A DNA stretch of 64,000 bases, from positions 271,367-335,366 of the forward strand of contig MKTJ01000072.1 of assembly GCA_001898225.1 (NCBI GenBank), in the 5' to 3' direction. This DNA comes from Chloroflexi bacterium 54-19 (GTDB taxonomy: Bacteria; Chloroflexota; Chloroflexia; Chloroheliales; Chloroheliaceae). A program made the position numbers and the translations under genes. The notes below the pieces were generated by a model that was given only the letters and a program-made list of their open reading frames with translations, did not search any database and was not told the DNA's origin. How positions within the stretch are numbered: position 1 is the stretch's first letter; every line of letters begins with the position of its first letter. Shown in pieces: positions 8,585-17,475 of the stretch.

Positions 8585-10156
8585 ATGAATTCTAAACGAG
8601 CAGCCGGAGTTTTGCTGCATCCCACCAGTTTTCCTGGACCTTATGGTATCGGTGACTTTGGAACGCAAGCTTATCGTTTTGTAGATTTCCTGGAAAAGAC
8701 CGGGCAAACTCTCTGGCAAATTTTACCCCTGAATCCGACCGGTTATGGTAATTCACCCTATGCCGCCGCTTCCGCTTTTGCCGGAAACCCGCTACTGATT
8801 GACCCGGAAATCCTGGCCGGGGAAGAATTGTTGCGTGAGGAAGATTTAAATAATGTGCCTGAATTCCCGGCTGACCGGGTTGATTACGACCGGGTAAGCG
8901 AGTGGAAGAACCAGCTATTCAGCAGGTCTTTTGAGAGGTTTAAGGCCCGGATTGAGGGTGGGGATAAAGTCTTAAAGAAACAAATCGCGGCATTTGAGGC
9001 TGAAAATGCCTTCTGGCTAGAAGATTACGCCTTTTTCGTTGCCGCTAAAAAAGCTCACGCCGGAAAAAGCTGGTCGGAATGGGAGGAAGGGTTAAGCAAA
9101 CGCGAAAATGAGGTTTTAACTTGCTGGAAAGAAAAGCTGGCGGATGAAATAGCCCTTCAAAAATATATTCAATTCCTGTTCTTTCGCCAGTGGCTATCTC
9201 TAAAAACCTACGCAAACGATAGACATATTCAAATAATCGGGGATGTCCCAATCTTCGTGGCCTACGACAGCGCCGATGTCTGGGCCCATCCTGACCTTTT
9301 CTTACTGGATAAAAGCAACCGGCCAATCGTTGTTTCCGGGACACCGCCCGACGACTTCAGCGAGACCGGCCAGTACTGGGGCAATCCGCTTTACCGCTGG
9401 GAAAGTCTTGAAAAAGATGATTATAGATGGTGGCTGGACCGGCTCCGGCAATCCTTCAAGATGGTAGATGTTGTACGGTTGGACCATTTCCGGGGTTTTG
9501 AAGCTTACTGGGAAATTCCGGTAAACGACGAGCAAGTTGCCACCAATGGAAAATGGGTTAAAGGTCCAGGGCTTCGCTTTTTCCAGAAAGTTCGGGAAAA
9601 GCTGGGAAACCTCGAATTTATCGCGGAAGACCTCGGAACCGTTACTCCCGAAGTCGAAGACCTGCGCCAGAAGACCGGCTTTCCAGGGATGGCAGTGTTG
9701 TTGTTTGCTTTTGGAAACGGTGATGAGTTTGACCCCACCAATCCTTACCTGCCGGAGAATATTGGCAAAAATACTGTGATGTACACCGGCAATCACGATA
9801 CCGATACCGCTGCCGGTTGGTTCGCTTCCCTCAATGAAGCCGCGCGAGAAAAGGTGTTCGACTACCTGGATAGCCTTGAGCCCTCCCAGGCCAAACCCGC
9901 CTCAAATCACCACGTTGCTACCCCCTCTCAGTTGGCATGTCGCCTGGTAGCCCTGGCATCCAACTCGGTAGCCCGGCAGGTAGTAGTGCCTCTGCAAGAC
10001 CTGTTGGGACTGGGCAGTGAAAGCCGGATTAACCAGCCGGGCCAGGCAGAGGGTAACTGGGGCTGGCGTTTTCAAACCGAAGCCCTCGATGATGTGCATC
10101 TCTACCGGAATTTATCGGAAATCACCCGGCGCTCCGAACGTTGGCCTTCCAAGTAG
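8585..10156 (+). CDS. malQ: 4-alpha-glucanotransferase (amylomaltase, GH77)
   Basis: Cytoplasmic enzyme that transfers alpha-1,4-glucan segments between maltodextrins, releasing glucose. The opening RAAGVLLHPTSFPGPYGIGD is diagnostic of GH77. Catalytic residues are visible: nucleophile Asp300 in VVRLDHFRGF, acid/base Glu348 in FIAEDLGTVTPEV, and the third carboxylate in TGNHDTDT. Length (523 aa) is normal. ATG 8585 is 11 bases after AGGAG; an in-frame TTG at 8579 with a 5-base spacer is an alternative. glgX follows about 260 bases downstream, and together they would degrade glycogen or imported maltodextrin. Confidence 0.95.
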   Translation: MNSKRAAGVLLHPTSFPGPYGIGDFGTQAYRFVDFLEKTGQTLWQILPLNPTGYGNSPYAAASAFAGNPLLIDPEILAGEELLREEDLNNVPEFPADRVDYDRVSEWKNQLFSRSFERFKARIEGGDKVLKKQIAAFEAENAFWLEDYAFFVAAKKAHAGKSWSEWEEGLSKRENEVLTCWKEKLADEIALQKYIQFLFFRQWLSLKTYANDRHIQIIGDVPIFVAYDSADVWAHPDLFLLDKSNRPIVVSGTPPDDFSETGQYWGNPLYRWESLEKDDYRWWLDRLRQSFKMVDVVRLDHFRGFEAYWEIPVNDEQVATNGKWVKGPGLRFFQKVREKLGNLEFIAEDLGTVTPEVEDLRQKTGFPGMAVLLFAFGNGDEFDPTNPYLPENIGKNTVMYTGNHDTDTAAGWFASLNEAAREKVFDYLDSLEPSQAKPASNHHVATPSQLACRLVALASNSVARQVVVPLQDLLGLGSESRINQPGQAEGNWGWRFQTEALDDVHLYRNLSEITRRSERWPSK

Positions 10157-10413
10157 TTGAATTTTAGGAAGGGGCAAACCACCTAATAAAAGATAAAGAC
10201 CCCTCTTTTGGCGGGTGATGAGTTGAGAAGGAGAAGAAAAAAGAAGGAGGAAGACCTGCATAAGCCTTATTTCAGTACCTTAAAAAGTTTCCTTTTGCCA
10301 GAGGAACCTGGCTAAAATTTTCTTATAATATTGTGATACTTTGGGTGATATTTTTTGAATGATGGTTTAGTTGCTTAAGCAAGCAACCTGTGAATTTGGG
10401 AGAAATAAAATAA

Positions 10414-12591
10414 ATGAACGCATGGCCTGGAAAGCCCTATCCGCTCGGCGCTACCTGGGACGGAAAAGGGACTAATTTTGCTATCTTTAGCCAGAACGCT
10501 ACCGGGGTCGAACTATGCCTTTTCGATAAAGATGATATTCAAAAAGAGATTGCCCGCATCCCCGTAACCGAACAAACCGATTATGTCTACCACTGCTATT
10601 TGCCCAACGTTAAACCGGGCCAGCTTTACGGCTACCGGGTTTCGGGGCCTTTTGAACCGGAAGTGGGGCTCTTCTTTAACCCGGCTAAACTACTGCTGGA
10701 CCCTTATGCCAAGGCCATCAGCGGCCCCATCAACTGGAGCAATGCTATGTTCGGCTACCCGGTTACGTCCAACGACCCCAACCGGGATGCCCAGAGGGAC
10801 GAGCAGGATAATACAGCCAGTATGCCTCGCTCGGTGGTCATTGATTCGGCCTTTGACTGGGGCGATGATAAATGTCCTGATATTCCTTTCCACGAGTCGG
10901 TAATCTACGAGGTCCATGTCAAAGGTTTTACGCAGCAACATCCTGGGGTTGCCCAGGAGTTGCGGGGCACTTACGAAGGCTTGGCTTCTCCAGCGGCAAT
11001 TAACTATTTCCAACAACTTGGTATAACCGCCGTGGAATTACTGCCAATCCAGCATTTTGTCAGCGACAAAACGCTGGTGGACAAGGGTCTTTCGAACTAT
11101 TGGGGCTATAACACTATCGGGTTCTTTGCCCCTCACTCCGAATATGCTTCCAGTGGCAAGCTGGGAGAGCAGGTCCGCGAGTTCAAGGCCATGGTTAAGA
11201 CGTTGCACGCCGCCGGTATCGAGGTAATCCTGGACGTGGTTTATAACCATACCGCCGAAGGCAACCAGTACGGACCTTTTCTATCTTTCAAGGGTATTGA
11301 TAACCCCACTTATTACCGGCTGGTGGCGGATAACCCCCGCTACTATTTTGACTATACCGGCACCGGTAACAGCCTCAATATGCTGCAATCGCGGACCTTG
11401 CAACTGGTAATGGATAGCCTGCGCTACTGGATAACCGAGATGCACGTGGACGGGTTCCGCTTTGACCTGGCGGCAACCCTGGCGCGGGGCCTGCACGAGG
11501 TCGGCAAGCTTTCAAGCTTTCTTGACATAATTCATCAAGACCCGATTATTTCGCAGGTCAAACTTATCGCCGAACCGTGGGACATCGGGGAAGGCGGCTA
11601 CCAGGTCGGCAACTTCCCGGTAGGTTGGGCCGAATGGAATGGCAAATACCGCGATGCCGTCCGCAAATTCTGGAAAGGTGACGAAAGCCAGGTGGCCGAG
11701 TTAGCCTACCGGCTTAGCGGTTCGAGCGACCTCTACCAGCATAATGGCCGGAGCCCTTACGCCAGCGTTAACTTCGTGGTAGCTCATGACGGTTTTACCC
11801 TGAACGACCTCGTCAGCTACAACGAAAAACATAACGAGGCAAACGGTGAGGACAACAATGACGGGGAAAGCAATAACAATAGCTGGAACTGTGGGGCGGA
11901 GGGACCAACCGATGACCCGGCAGTTATAGAGTTGCGCGAGAAGCAAAAGCGCAATTTTTTAGCCACTCTCCTCCTGAGCCAGGGCGTCCCGATGATTTGC
12001 GGCGGCGACGAGTTCGGGCGCAGCCAGCGGGGGAATAATAATGCCTACTGCCAGGATAACGAGATTAGCTGGTTCGATTGGAACTGGAACGAAGAAAACC
12101 ACAACCTGTTTGAGTTTAGCCGCTGGCTAATCCGCCTGCGCAAAGAGTTTCCGGTCCTGCACAAACGCAAGTTCTTTCAGGGCCGGAGTATTCGGGGTAG
12201 CGGTGTCAGCGATATTCGCTGGATCAGGGCGGACGGTCAGGACATGACCGAAGAAGAATGGAACGCCGCTTACGTCCGCAGTATCGGAATGCTGCTCAAT
12301 GGACAGGCCATGCTCGATGAGTTCACCGCACATGGGGAGCGCATCAAAGATGATGTCGTGCTTCTCCTTTTTAACGGCTACTGGGAAACCCTGCCCTTTG
12401 TATTGCCGGGCAAACCGGCCGAACCGGCCTGGGAGGTAATAATTGATACAAATTTCCCTACACCTTCCGGATCGCTCAAAACCGATGATGGCGCTAAAAG
12501 GAGTGCCGGTTGCGGTGAAATTTTCGAGCTTTTACCCCGCTCGGTCATTCTGCTGCGCCAGCCGAAAGTAGAAAAAGAGTTGCTGGACTAA
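10414..12591 (+). CDS. glgX: Glycogen debranching enzyme (isoamylase-type, GH13_11)
   Basis: Hydrolyses alpha-1,6 branches of glycogen limit dextrin. Starts YPLGATWDGKGTNFAIFSQN, the CBM48 domain of isoamylases, then a GH13 barrel. Catalytic signatures: DGFRFDLAAT with nucleophile Asp351, LIAEPWDIGEGGY with acid/base Glu387, and VVAHDGFTLNDLV for the transition-state Asp. The GlgX-type segments NEKHNEANGEDNNDGE and CGGDEFGRSQRGNNNAY are also present. 725 aa is normal. It follows malQ in the same direction but with a 257-base gap, so it may have its own promoter. Released branch oligomers are natural substrates for MalQ. Confidence 0.95.
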   Translation: MNAWPGKPYPLGATWDGKGTNFAIFSQNATGVELCLFDKDDIQKEIARIPVTEQTDYVYHCYLPNVKPGQLYGYRVSGPFEPEVGLFFNPAKLLLDPYAKAISGPINWSNAMFGYPVTSNDPNRDAQRDEQDNTASMPRSVVIDSAFDWGDDKCPDIPFHESVIYEVHVKGFTQQHPGVAQELRGTYEGLASPAAINYFQQLGITAVELLPIQHFVSDKTLVDKGLSNYWGYNTIGFFAPHSEYASSGKLGEQVREFKAMVKTLHAAGIEVILDVVYNHTAEGNQYGPFLSFKGIDNPTYYRLVADNPRYYFDYTGTGNSLNMLQSRTLQLVMDSLRYWITEMHVDGFRFDLAATLARGLHEVGKLSSFLDIIHQDPIISQVKLIAEPWDIGEGGYQVGNFPVGWAEWNGKYRDAVRKFWKGDESQVAELAYRLSGSSDLYQHNGRSPYASVNFVVAHDGFTLNDLVSYNEKHNEANGEDNNDGESNNNSWNCGAEGPTDDPAVIELREKQKRNFLATLLLSQGVPMICGGDEFGRSQRGNNNAYCQDNEISWFDWNWNEENHNLFEFSRWLIRLRKEFPVLHKRKFFQGRSIRGSGVSDIRWIRADGQDMTEEEWNAAYVRSIGMLLNGQAMLDEFTAHGERIKDDVVLLLFNGYWETLPFVLPGKPAEPAWEVIIDTNFPTPSGSLKTDDGAKRSAGCGEIFELLPRSVILLRQPKVEKELLD

Positions 12592-12612
12592 ATCTAAGTC
12601 CAGGCTCTTTAA

Positions 12613-12656
12613 GTTAGCCTGCCGGGTTAGCTTTTTTGATAAACTGGCAGGCTAAC
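12613..12656. repeat. Perfect 11-bp inverted repeat between glgX and the broken MBL gene
   Basis: GTTAGCCTGCC at 12613-12623 and GGCAGGCTAAC at 12646-12656 are exact reverse complements separated by 22 bases containing a T6 run. It may act as a terminator for glgX, although the T-run is in the loop, or it may mark the junction where the following gene lost its 5' end. Confidence 0.55.
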
Positions 12657-13314
12657 AAAGAAACAACCTGCTGGCATTCTACCACTGGACCTGGTCATCC
12701 TATCCCATTATCACGGCGACCATTTCGACCCGGTAGTACAGCAAAAATTAAATAAAAGATTGCCGATTGTGACCAATTCGGCTGCCGCTAAAGCCTTAAA
12801 GGCTAAAGGGTTTGAACATATCATCGTTCTTGAAACCTGGGAGACTTTGCCGGCAACCAAAGGCAATGCAACCTTAAAAATTACCGCGCTGCCAGGGCGG
12901 CATGGTCCGGGGCTTTTGACCCTGGCTTTACCCCCGGTGATGGGCAGTTTGCTGGAATTTAGCAGTGGTAACAAAACCCCCCTGTTAAGGTTATATATAA
13001 CCGGAGATACCCTCCTTTATGAGGACTTACGCGAAATTCCCCGGCGCTACCCTGAAATAGATATTGCCCTGCTGCACCTTGGCGGCACCCGGATTATGGG
13101 TTTGATGCTGACAATGGACGGGCGCCAGAGGGTGGTAAAGCTCATCCAGCCCCGGACGGCTATACCCATTCACTACAATGACTACCCGGTCTTTAAGTCT
13201 TCCCTGGCCGATTTTAAGGAAAGGGTCCGGGCTGCCGGGTTAGAAAAGCAGGTTCACTATCTCAATCACGGCGAGACCTTTAACTTTGTCGTGCCAACCG
13301 AGCGGCTGGAATAG
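12643..13314 (+). pseudogene. 5'-truncated metallo-beta-lactamase-fold hydrolase (UlaG-like)
   Basis: The frame is open from the stop at 12640. It encodes LPLDLVILSHYHGDHFD, the HxHxDH metal-binding motif of the MBL fold, then continues through a normal-looking body (LYITGDTLLYEDL with the later metal Asp, and TAIPIHYNDYPVF with a late His) to 13314. The roughly 60 N-terminal residues that normally precede HxHxDH are absent, and there is no ATG or GTG before the motif. The first alternative start (TTG 12760) lies after it and would give 184 residues without the key histidines. The 11-bp inverted repeat sits at the truncated end. I read it as a gene whose 5' end was deleted, not a working enzyme. 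Confidence 0.65.
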
Positions 13315-13381
13315 CCCCTTTTTTCTCCAATTCAAGCTTCTTTCAATTAATTTCACACATTAACCGCCCGGAACAGTCTTG

Positions 13382-13501
13382 GTGTCTAATACTTTAGTTT
13401 ATTTATTTGCTAAAGGTGGTTTACTGGCAACTTGCTTGCTTATTTTATTGTGTGGCTTATCGGGAACACTTGCGCCCTTGCGCCGGTTAGCGGGTGGTTG
13501 A
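13382..13501 (+). CDS. Possible small membrane protein, 39 aa
   Basis: A GTG-started frame encodes a peptide with one hydrophobic segment (KGGLLATCLLILLCGLSGTL) and a basic tail (APLRRLAGG), a plausible single-pass topology. There is no strong ribosome site and no recognised family. It lies in the gap before the alpha/beta hydrolase gene. It could equally be a chance frame. Confidence 0.2.
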   Translation: MSNTLVYLFAKGGLLATCLLILLCGLSGTLAPLRRLAGG

Positions 13502-13566
13502 GGATGGATTCTTTCGGCTATAAAACAGCATTTAATTTTTAATTATAAAACAGAAAGTTTTAACCT

Positions 13567-14703
13567 ATGTTCATGTTGCCTTTAGCCCCCCTGGTATTGT
13601 TACTGGTGAATTTGGTATCGGTAGCTTTGCTTGGAGTTGGGGGCTGGTTGGTTATCGGCTGGGTTTATGGAACCCTGACTATCGGCTTTTTGATTGCCGG
13701 TATCGTGATGCTTCTTTTTACCTTCTTCGGGCGCTATTTAGTCCTGCTGTTACTGGGCGGTCACAGTGGGAAAGATGAACCAAAATTTACCGAATCACCT
13801 GAGAATATGCGTCTTAAACGACCAGACGGCACCGAGCTATATGTCGAGTTTCTCGGCCCTGCCGATGCCCCGCCCCTGGTTTTAACCCATGGCATTGCAA
13901 CCGTTAACTCTGACTGGTATTACGTCAAAAACCACCTGGCTGACCGCTTCCGCCTGATATTGTGGGATGTGCGAGGATTGGGAAAATCCAGCCGTGCGCC
14001 CAACCGGGATTATTCCCTTGAAGCAATGGCCGGCGACCTTGAAGCGGTTTTGGGCCTGGCAACCAAACCGGCCATCCTGGTCGGGCATAGTATGGGTGGA
14101 ATGATTACCCTTACGTTCTGCCGTCTTTTCCCCCAGCATTTAGGCCAGAAAGTAGCCGGGCTTGGTTTAGTAAATACAACCTACCTGAACCCGGTAAACA
14201 CGGCAACGGCCAGGGGATTTTTGCGGGCGGTCCAGAAACCGCTCCTTGAACCGATTTTGTACCTGGTGGTTGGATTATCGCCGCTGGTCTGGTTAATGAG
14301 CTGGCTGAGTTATCTGAATGGGACTGCCCATATCGCCTCCCGGTTTTCCTCGTTCAGTGGGAAGCAAACACGGGGGCAGCTTGAATTTATGACGGTTTGC
14401 CAGCCGTTATGTTCCCCGGCGGTCCTGGCGAGACAAATGTTGGCAATGTTTCACCACGATAATACGCAGGTGCTGCCCCAGATTAATGTACCGACCCTGG
14501 TTGTGGCGGCCAATCACGACCGGGGATGCATCCCGGAAGCAAGCCAGTTTATGCACAACCAGATTTCTGGCTCACAACTGGCAGTTATGCAACCTTCCGG
14601 TCATGTCAGCATTTTCGAGCAAAACGAACAGTTTGTCATCGCCCTGGCTGTTTTTGCGTCAAGTGTAAATAAGAATTCAAAGTCTATGCGAGTGCAAGAC
14701 TAG
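13567..14703 (+). CDS. Membrane-anchored alpha/beta hydrolase
   Basis: Two N-terminal hydrophobic segments (about residues 5-30 and 35-60) anchor the protein, followed by an alpha/beta hydrolase fold. Visible elements: oxyanion region LVLTHGIATVNSDW, WDVRGLGKSS, nucleophile Ser175 in LVGHSMGGM, an acid candidate in ANHDRGCIPE and the catalytic His in PSGHVSIFEQ. This is the usual order for the family. The substrate is unknown. ATG 13567 has only a weak ribosome site. It is monocistronic, with a hairpin terminator some 225 bases downstream. Confidence 0.8.
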   Translation: MFMLPLAPLVLLLVNLVSVALLGVGGWLVIGWVYGTLTIGFLIAGIVMLLFTFFGRYLVLLLLGGHSGKDEPKFTESPENMRLKRPDGTELYVEFLGPADAPPLVLTHGIATVNSDWYYVKNHLADRFRLILWDVRGLGKSSRAPNRDYSLEAMAGDLEAVLGLATKPAILVGHSMGGMITLTFCRLFPQHLGQKVAGLGLVNTTYLNPVNTATARGFLRAVQKPLLEPILYLVVGLSPLVWLMSWLSYLNGTAHIASRFSSFSGKQTRGQLEFMTVCQPLCSPAVLARQMLAMFHHDNTQVLPQINVPTLVVAANHDRGCIPEASQFMHNQISGSQLAVMQPSGHVSIFEQNEQFVIALAVFASSVNKNSKSMRVQD

Positions 14704-15067
14704 GGGTTTCTGACGGGGACAGTCTACAGAAAAAATCGTTTTTTTATCCTGCTCGCCCTAAATTCTTTCTCTTAAAAGGTTTTTAAAACGAGGAATGGTA
14801 AGCATAAAACATTCATAGAAGGGTGGATAGTCAGTTAAAGTACTTAGACAAAAGACCATTGATAATGATTAAACAAGGTGTATATAATCCTTTGTTTGAG
14901 GGATGGATTTTTATTCCTATATATTAAGCCCGGTATCAATGTCGCTACCGGGATTTTATTCAATGAGCCTGGTACCGTTTCTTTTTGCTGAAATCACCCT
15001 GTAAAGGCGTTCAAAAAAGAAAAGGTGAAAATTTGGGTTAATTTCAGCCCTGCTACCTTTAGATAAT
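14704..15067. other. Intergenic region between the alpha/beta hydrolase and the histidine kinase
   Basis: About 360 AT-rich bases. The only structure I can support is the hairpin terminator at 14929-14960; the promoter of the downstream kinase should lie after it. Confidence 0.5.
14929..14960 (+). terminator. Rho-independent terminator
   Basis: CCCGGTA at 14929-14935 pairs with TACCGGG at 14946-14952, followed by ATTTTATT. It is oriented to stop plus-strand transcription coming from the hydrolase gene. Confidence 0.65.
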
Positions 15068-16432
15068 ATGTCAGATGAATTAAATAACCGAACCCCTGAA
15101 AATACCCTGAATGACCCTTCTACCGACCAGCAGGGTCGCTCTTTTGGTTTCCGACCCAATAAGGCAGATTTTCCTGAACAAAATATTCGTTTAGTAGCCC
15201 TGGAAGGGCTGCTGGCAATAGAAACAATTGATGTTACAGAAGCGTTGACCCAGGCCAGCAACCTTGTGGCTGACGCCCTGAAAGCGGATAAGGTCGATGT
15301 TTTCTTATACGATGCCAGCCAGGAAGCGCTGGTTTCGTTAGGGGTAAGCCAGACCCCCACCGGTGATAAACAAAAAGAACTGGGCCTCGATTTTCTCCTT
15401 ATAGAGAACGGGGGCCGGACTGTTCTAACCTTCCTCAATGAGGAAACCTTTATAACCGGTCATGCTGAACGGGACCCGGAAGAACTGGTGGGTATCGTAG
15501 AAGGGTTGGGCATCCATTCGGTTATAGCCGTCCCCCTGTATGTAAAAGGACAACTCCGGGGTATAGTTGAGGTTACAACGCTGATACCTGAAGCGTTCAC
15601 CCGGGCCGATTTACATTTTTTGGAAGCGGTGGCCGGTTGGATCAGTATAATTTTACACCGGGCGGAACTTACCCGCCAGGTGGTTTATGAAGCCAGTGAG
15701 GAAGCCCGGCGCGCCACCGCTGAAGAACTGGTCACTATCATAGCCCACGATTTGCGCAACTATTTTGCTATTGTGGCCGGGCATCTCGGTATTTTGAAAA
15801 GAAAAGTCCTGCGGCGCAAAGATGCTGTTAAAGGTAAACCGCCTGACCCCTGGGAAATTAACGAGGGCGATATTGACAGTGTGGATAATGTCTTCAACCA
15901 GCTAAACCGGATGGTTGAGGATCTCCTGGACGTTAGCCGCTTAGAATCCGGTCCCTTCTATATAGATAAAGAACTCTTTGATGTAGTAGGGCTCGTCAAA
16001 GAAATAGCCAATACCTTTAGTACCGTAACCAATCCGGTCCAGGTTGTGGCCCCCTCCGAGTTATACCTTTCGGCTGACCCCCGGCGCTTGAGACAGGCAA
16101 TTGAAAATCTCCTTACAAACGCGCTTAATTTCTCCCCGACCAATAAACCTGTTGAGTTAATTGTTACCACCGCGACACAGGCAAACACGACCTGGGCCGT
16201 TCTTACCGTGGGCGATAAAGGCCGGGGTATTGACCCGGAAGTATTACCCCACCTTTTTAAGCGGTTTGTAAAGACCCCCGGTTCAACCGGTCTGGGGTTA
16301 GGGCTCTATCTTGCCCGACAAATAGCCCTTGCCCACGGAGGCACTCTTGCAGTAGAATCGATGCCTGGAAAAGGAACAACTTTCATCTTTTCGTTACCCC
16401 TGGAAGGGGATTTTGCCGGAATTGATGGTTAG
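15068..16432 (+). CDS. GAF-domain sensor histidine kinase
   Basis: Soluble sensor kinase with no membrane segment. Residues of about 40-200 form a single GAF domain (ALTQASNLVADALKADKVDVFLYD ... VIAVPLYVKGQLRGIVEV). Then come the dimerisation/phosphoacceptor helix with His227 in IIAHDLRNYFA, an N box (QAIENLLTNALNFS), and the G1/G2 ATP lid (GDKGRGIDPEV, GLGLGLYLARQIALAHGG). The NarL-type regulator follows about 95 bases downstream, so the two form a two-component system. A cytosolic GAF sensor resembles DosS-type redox or gas sensors. No heme-ligand residue can be asserted from sequence alone, so the signal is unknown. Confidence 0.9.
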   Translation: MSDELNNRTPENTLNDPSTDQQGRSFGFRPNKADFPEQNIRLVALEGLLAIETIDVTEALTQASNLVADALKADKVDVFLYDASQEALVSLGVSQTPTGDKQKELGLDFLLIENGGRTVLTFLNEETFITGHAERDPEELVGIVEGLGIHSVIAVPLYVKGQLRGIVEVTTLIPEAFTRADLHFLEAVAGWISIILHRAELTRQVVYEASEEARRATAEELVTIIAHDLRNYFAIVAGHLGILKRKVLRRKDAVKGKPPDPWEINEGDIDSVDNVFNQLNRMVEDLLDVSRLESGPFYIDKELFDVVGLVKEIANTFSTVTNPVQVVAPSELYLSADPRRLRQAIENLLTNALNFSPTNKPVELIVTTATQANTTWAVLTVGDKGRGIDPEVLPHLFKRFVKTPGSTGLGLGLYLARQIALAHGGTLAVESMPGKGTTFIFSLPLEGDFAGIDG

Positions 16433-16527
16433 AAAAGGCCTGCATAATTCAAAACGTGTTAAAGATAAACGAAATAACTGTTTTCTTATAGTAAATAACT
16501 GAAAAAGTAGACAAGGTTATAGTGGTT

Positions 16528-17148
16528 ATGGTTAAAACCCTGATCGTAGATGATGAAAGTGTGGTACTCCAGGGACTTGAAACTTTTCTTTTAGAAGATG
16601 GTGAAATAGAGGTAATCGGTACCGCCCAGGACGGCCAGGAAGCTATCCAAAAAGCCCGCAAATTGCGACCTGAAGTTATATTAATGGATATATTTATGCC
16701 CAAGATGGATGGGCTGGAAGCTACCATCCTTCTAAAGCGTGAATTACCGGCTACAAAAATTCTCATGCTAACCGGGAAACTCGACTTTGGGATTGTTAAC
16801 AAGGCTGTAAGTTTTAAGGCTGATGGGTTTCTCCTGAAAACAATCGATCAAAAAGGTTTATGCCAGACTATTAAGGCCGCTAAGTCAGGCCAGTTTTTCA
16901 TGTCACCGGAGGCTGCTTTGCTATTGGCCGGTCCGGCCAAACGACCAAATAGTTTGCAAAATCTAACCTTGCGAGAAGCCGAAGTATTGAAGCTTGTTGC
17001 CAGGGGTAAGGCGAACAAAGAAATTGCCAGGGAAATGGGTTTAAGTGATGGTACTGTCAAAACCCACGTCAGCAAAATCATGTCAAAACTAAACTTACAA
17101 AGTCGCGCCCAACTTGCTCTTTATGCCGTGCAGGCAGGCCTGGTTTAA
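16528..17148 (+). CDS. NarL/LuxR-family response regulator
   Basis: Receiver domain with the acidic pair in LIVDDES and phospho-acceptor Asp54 in VILMDIFMPKMDG, then a LuxR-type helix-turn-helix at the C-terminus (LTLREAEVLKLVARGKANKE ... GTVKTHVSKIMSKL). ATG 16528 fits the family start; GTG 16522 with a 5-base spacer after AAGG is an alternative. It is the obvious partner of the GAF kinase upstream. DosR/NarL-type regulators control redox and starvation regulons, and the genes that follow are of that kind, but direct control is inferred. Confidence 0.9.
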   Translation: MVKTLIVDDESVVLQGLETFLLEDGEIEVIGTAQDGQEAIQKARKLRPEVILMDIFMPKMDGLEATILLKRELPATKILMLTGKLDFGIVNKAVSFKADGFLLKTIDQKGLCQTIKAAKSGQFFMSPEAALLLAGPAKRPNSLQNLTLREAEVLKLVARGKANKEIAREMGLSDGTVKTHVSKIMSKLNLQSRAQLALYAVQAGLV

Positions 17149-17475
17149 TAGTTTTGGGTTTCGTCCAAACCAAGGGGCCTGCTAAACACAATCTATCTAT
17201 TTCCCCTGAAATTACTTCCCCCCTCGAAATTGCCGGTATTTCAACTCCTGCCTGTCATAGCATCTATAGGAGAGGAGTGGTTGGAAAATGGCGTTAAATT
17301 CGAGGCTTTCCCGGTGTTAACTGAAACCAAAATGAAAATGCAAACCGCCACCTCTTTTTCCTTCCAAACCTGAAAGTTTAATCTGGAAAAGAGGTGGCGG
17401 TTTCAGCCGTGGAGCGGGAAAAACCCTGGGTTTCTCCAGGCTGGTTCAGGTATTCCCGGTTAAGGAACCACCTTT
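17149..17475. other. Convergent intergenic region between the response regulator and aldehyde dehydrogenase
   Basis: About 330 bases. Apart from the strong bidirectional hairpin at 17342-17403 I see no gene or other structure. Confidence 0.5.
17342..17403. terminator. Bidirectional terminator hairpin
   Basis: AAACCGCCACCTC at 17342-17354 and GAGGTGGCGGTTT at 17391-17403 are exact reverse complements; the pairing continues inward through T5/A4 and CC/GG with one extra T, giving a stem of about 19 bp. It sits between convergent genes and carries T- and A-rich segments on both sides. Confidence 0.7.
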
